Assembly: GCA_051891935.1 (NCBI GenBank)
Contig: JBJFFR010000143.1
Location: forward strand, 1 to 8,614
Direction: 5' to 3'
Length of the DNA: 8,614 bases
Source of the DNA: UMGS363 sp051891935
Lineage (GTDB): Bacteria > Bacillota > Clostridia > Oscillospirales > Ruminococcaceae
The position numbers were made by a program, and so were the translations under genes. Below, piece by piece: positions 6,224 through 8,614 of the stretch (the first letter of the stretch is position 1; each line of letters opens with the position of its first letter). The notes under the pieces are model-generated. The model saw only the letters and a list, made by a program, of their open reading frames with translations, searched no databases and had not been told where the DNA came from.

Positions 6224-7087
6224 TCATCCGATGCGCACAGTAAATGCAAACGAATATTTTTCGCTCGGCATAAGCTTTTTCGCATCGGGCATCTCTGTAA
6301 GTTCGGTCACACCGCTCACATAAACGGGAACGCTCGACCAGGGTTCAAGACAGACGAAATTCGCCGCTTCAGTCTTCTCCTTGTCCTCAAACCAGGACGA
6401 CCATACAGCTATGCAACCACTGTTATCGTATGAAAGCCTGATCCTGTGATCATGAGTTTTGCTTGCAAGAGCGACCCACGAGGAGTTAGGCTTATCCTTC
6501 ATAAAAACATCATTTTTGAAAAGATCGTGTTCAAGCGGAACCTTGTTTGTGCCATTAAGGATAACGTCGTTTTCGTTTCGGGCAATGTTCTCGTTCTTTT
6601 CAAATTCAACATAATAGTCTGTAAAGCTTTCATCATTGCTCACAGGACAGCGGAATGCAGGGTGTCCGCCGAGGAAGAAATACATCGGCTTGTCATCCTT
6701 GTTTTCGGCTGTATATGTAACCTTGAGCGTGTTTCCGTCAAGGGAATAGCTTGCATAAAGTCCGAATTTATACGGATATATCTTTAGAGTTTCCTCGCTG
6801 TATCCGAGAAAGAATTCCGCAGAGCCTTCCTTTGCATATAAAAGCTCAAATTCGCAGTCACGCGCAAAGCCGTGGTTGGAAAGAGCATATTCTTTTCCCC
6901 CGACGGTGTATTTTTTGGAAGCGGTATTGCATATAAACGGGAAAAGAACGGGAGCATGACGCTTCCACACCTTTTCATCAGCCTGCCAGAGATATTCCGT
7001 GTCGTTGCGGTCCTTTACGGAATGAAGCTCTGCACCGAATGTATCTATCGTTACCTTTAAAATATCGGAGGATATAGTTGTAAGCAT
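6224..7087 (-). CDS. Aldose 1-epimerase family protein (mutarotase-like, LacX type)
   Basis: This 287-residue cytoplasmic protein belongs to the galactose-mutarotase-like fold, which interconverts alpha and beta anomers of sugars or sugar phosphates. Visible active-site motifs are WKRHAPVLFPF (41-51), NHGFAR (71-76, H72), GGHPAF (140-145, H142) and the catalytic-base motif CLEPW (246-250, E248). The compact length and the RHAPVLFPF and NHGFAR motifs point to the LacX-like branch, not classical GalM of about 340 residues, so the true sugar substrate is unknown. The start is ATG 7087 with AAGGAG (7097-7102) touching the stop codon of the upstream muramidase gene, which suggests translational coupling. 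It is the middle gene of the operon. Confidence 0.9.
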   Translation of the reverse strand: MLTTISSDILKVTIDTFGAELHSVKDRNDTEYLWQADEKVWKRHAPVLFPFICNTASKKYTVGGKEYALSNHGFARDCEFELLYAKEGSAEFFLGYSEETLKIYPYKFGLYASYSLDGNTLKVTYTAENKDDKPMYFFLGGHPAFRCPVSNDESFTDYYVEFEKNENIARNENDVILNGTNKVPLEHDLFKNDVFMKDKPNSSWVALASKTHDHRIRLSYDNSGCIAVWSSWFEDKEKTEAANFVCLEPWSSVPVYVSGVTELTEMPDAKKLMPSEKYSFAFTVRIG

Positions 7088-7101
7088 AAGATTTTCTCCT
7101 T

Positions 7102-8145
7102 TTATTCAAAATCTGCGTTGTCATGCTTGACTTCTTCGGCGGCATAATCGACAAAGCTTATGTTCATATCAACATATCCGTTGATACCGTCGACCCTGCC
7201 GTCGCTTGCATATTGCCACATCTGAAGCTCATACGGATAGCTCGGAGGGTTATGACCGTCCTTGTACTCGACATACCAGAAATCGTAAGCACTGAGCGTT
7301 TTCATATCATATTTTGTAAGCGCCATTTTGAGATTGCTGTAAAGCATCGCCGTATAACCTCGGTCGGTTATCTCACTGCAGAAAGCGGCTGCACACTTAT
7401 TTAGGGTTTCGGCAGTCGTTCCGAGCGTTCTTGCACCGCTGTCCTCGGGCAGCTCCCAGTCGAAAACAACAGGATATTTTATATCGCAGTCCTTTATAAG
7501 CTCGCAGACATAGACCGCTTCCTCACGGGCTTCGGCTTCGCTTATCGCCTGTGAATAGAAGTAAACGCCAACATCTATCCCTGCCGCCTGCGCTCCTTTT
7601 ATGTAGCTTTCGGAAAGCTCATCACGGTGCATGATCCCCTGCTCATAGCCTCGGTAGCCTATCCTTATCATCGCAAAATCAATGCCGTCCGCCGCTACCT
7701 TTTCCCAGTCGATCTCGCCCTGATGATAGGAAACATCAATGCCTGTTTTCGATACAGCCTCACCGTTTTCATAATATGTATATCGGCTGCGGTCGTCCAG
7801 CTCCAGCCCCGACCAGTCGAGCGTGTTCAGCGGCACTCCTTCAAGGGGCGCTACAAAAATTTCGCCGTAAATGTCATCATGATAAAGCATATTGTCATCA
7901 GCTTCGGTATATTCTTCAACGTTGGTGTTCATCGCAGCGATGTATTCTTCACTCTCGGCAAGCCGACGGGCAAGCTCATCAACGCTGTTTTGAAGCTTTA
8001 TCACCATTGAGAACAGCACGATAACAAGCACAAGAATAACTGCAAAAATCAGACCGGCTATCAACCGAACGTTAAGAGCTTTATTCTTTTTAACAGCAGA
8101 CTCGTTCTCGGGAGTGGGGTTATTAGTGATGTTGCTTTCTATCAT
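7102..8145 (-). CDS. Membrane-anchored GH25 muramidase (lysozyme family)
   Basis: This 347-residue protein has a short charged N-terminus (1-26), one hydrophobic helix (about 27-49, ending FSMVIK), a likely coiled-coil stalk (about 50-75), a linker rich in acidic residues and a GH25 catalytic domain (about 133-335). GH25 enzymes cleave the N-acetylmuramic acid to N-acetylglucosamine bond of peptidoglycan. Catalytic candidates are D137 in GIDVSYHQG and D229/E231 in VVFDWELPE; the C-terminal MWQYASDGRVDGINGYVDMN is typical of the family. With no cleavage site after the helix, it is probably a type II membrane protein with the enzyme outside, acting on the cell's own wall instead of being secreted. 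That role is inference. AAGGAAG lies just upstream of ATG 8145, and a promoter is at 8184-8212. It is the first gene of a three-gene operon. Confidence 0.92.
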   Translation of the reverse strand: MIESNITNNPTPENESAVKKNKALNVRLIAGLIFAVILVLVIVLFSMVIKLQNSVDELARRLAESEEYIAAMNTNVEEYTEADDNMLYHDDIYGEIFVAPLEGVPLNTLDWSGLELDDRSRYTYYENGEAVSKTGIDVSYHQGEIDWEKVAADGIDFAMIRIGYRGYEQGIMHRDELSESYIKGAQAAGIDVGVYFYSQAISEAEAREEAVYVCELIKDCDIKYPVVFDWELPEDSGARTLGTTAETLNKCAAAFCSEITDRGYTAMLYSNLKMALTKYDMKTLSAYDFWYVEYKDGHNPPSYPYELQMWQYASDGRVDGINGYVDMNISFVDYAAEEVKHDNADFE

Positions 8146-8183
8146 TTTTGACTTCCTTTAAAATTGCATAATTACCTAATCTT

Positions 8184-8212
8184 ATTATATCACTTTATAT
8201 GTTAATTTGCAA
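8184..8212 (-). promoter_or_regulatory. Promoter of the GH25-epimerase-fapA operon
   Basis: Read on the - strand, TTGCAA (8207-8212), a 17-nt spacer and TATAAT (8184-8189) with an extended TG (TGATATAAT), the same -10 as the pfp promoter. The predicted start near 8177 gives a leader of about 32 nt with the ribosome binding site at 8153-8160. No other promoter is seen between the three genes, which fits one transcript ending at 4770-4798. Confidence 0.75.
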
Positions 8213-8396
8213 CAACAAATAACAAATTTCATATAAAACAGAAGTTTTTCTGTCAATTTTTATGTTAAAATGCCGAGCAAAAATATGTGTTTTCATTCTA
8301 TGATATGTTTTTTCCGCATAAAAGCAGGGTCAAAGTCGTTTCGACTAACTGTAAACAAACATAATCCGTAAAGTTTAGCCGTTTTGAAAAACAGCA

Positions 8397-8468
8397 GAAA
8401 CGTTTCAAGCAGCATTTTATGATAAAAGAAGAATAAATACTCCATTACATTTATGCTCGAAATGTTTC
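8397..8468. repeat. Pair of GAAAYGTTTC palindromes, possible operator pair
   Basis: GAAACGTTTC (8397-8406) is a perfect 10-bp palindrome and GAAATGTTTC (8459-8468) differs at one central base; both are followed by AA. Their centres are 62 bp apart, close to six helical turns. A perfect dyad with central CG resembles LacI-family operators in general form. They lie upstream of the probable gene starting at 8611. Regulatory function is inference. Confidence 0.4.
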
Positions 8469-8601
8469 AAACAACCAACAAACTATATTTCAAAAATCAA
8501 GTCCCCCATATCTATATTCAGAACAAGCAGCTGAACATCGATAAAATAAAGCGAAAAATCAACTTAATAGTCCATATAGTTTGGCCGGAGAAGAGAGGGA
8601 T

Positions 8602-8614
8602 AAAGGAAAGATGA
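8602..8614 (+). CDS. Probable start of a gene cut off by the window end
   Basis: AAAGG (8602-8606) precedes an ATG at 8611-8613, with a second purine-rich stretch GAGAGGGA at 8592-8599 giving more usual spacing. Only one codon is visible, so the product is unknown. The gene would be divergent from the GH25 operon. Confidence 0.35.

Larger units (their letters stand above)
8146..8610. other. AT-rich intergenic region with several short palindromes (no gene)
   Basis: About 465 bp separate the operon start from a probable next gene. Apart from the operon promoter it holds the hairpin ACAGAA-GTTT-TTCTGT (8238-8253), AGTCG-TTT-CGACT (8334-8346), GTTTT-GA-AAAAC (8381-8392), and two copies of GAAAYGTTTCAA (8397 and 8459). 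A 53-codon frame from ATG 8453 to TGA 8612-8614 is open but lacks a ribosome binding site and is rich in K, N and I, as AT-rich spacer would be, so it is not called. A weak + strand promoter guess is TTTCAA (8488-8493) with TATATT (8513-8518), but the 19-nt spacer is poor. Confidence 0.6.

Noticed and set aside
8453..8614. 53-codon frame ending exactly at the window end
   Set aside because: No ribosome binding site, K/N/I-rich AT-driven composition, and it overlaps the dyad at 8459-8468.

Overview
The window looks like chromosome from a Gram-positive, anaerobic clostridial bacterium, most likely Ruminococcus or a close Oscillospiraceae relative. The reasons are moderate GC genes with AT-rich spacers, strong AAAGGAG/GGAGG ribosome binding sites, a clostridial-type PPi-dependent phosphofructokinase, an HD-GYP regulator and an L-2-amino-thiazoline-4-carboxylate (ATC) hydrolase-family gene. 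Genus assignment is inference from protein resemblance only.

Layout. (1) 1-638, + strand: the 3' part of an HD-GYP cyclic-di-GMP phosphodiesterase, cut by the window edge. (2) 639-1757: a decaying region. It holds a perfect match to the catabolite-response (cre) consensus and an ATC-hydrolase-family pseudogene (811-1560). The pseudogene is broken by three +1 shifts, each placeable in an A-run, and by a 99-bp palindromic element (1105-1203). A second, 158-bp palindromic element (1571-1728) sits just downstream. Both elements end in TACTAA...TTAGTA and are flanked by 3-bp duplications (TAA or TTA). (3) 1758-4798: a divergent glycolytic pair, PPi-phosphofructokinase on the - strand and pyruvate kinase on the + strand. 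They share a 311-bp control region with one clear promoter each, and each is closed by a strong, probably bidirectional, hairpin terminator. (4) 4813-8212, - strand: a three-gene operon read as membrane-anchored GH25 muramidase, aldose 1-epimerase-like protein, then FapA/DUF342 protein, with gaps of 14 and 19 nt and a good promoter at 8184-8212. (5) 8213-8614: an AT-rich spacer with several short palindromes and, at the very end, a probable start of a + strand gene.

How the genes work together. The phosphofructokinase and pyruvate kinase carry out the committed step and the last step of glycolysis, and the head-to-head arrangement allows joint control. The PPi signature (GGND and PKTIDND) means upper glycolysis here probably spends pyrophosphate rather than ATP. 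The operon combines wall hydrolysis, sugar-ring chemistry and a polymerising or scaffold-like FapA protein. Tight spacing implies co-expression, but the common purpose is not evident.

Most noteworthy: the reconstructable pseudogene together with two short mobile elements sharing end structure and target type, and a pyruvate kinase start codon whose only good Shine-Dalgarno lies 32 nt upstream, separated from it by a 7-bp hairpin. I saw no CRISPR array, tRNA, rRNA, defence system or full-length transposase.
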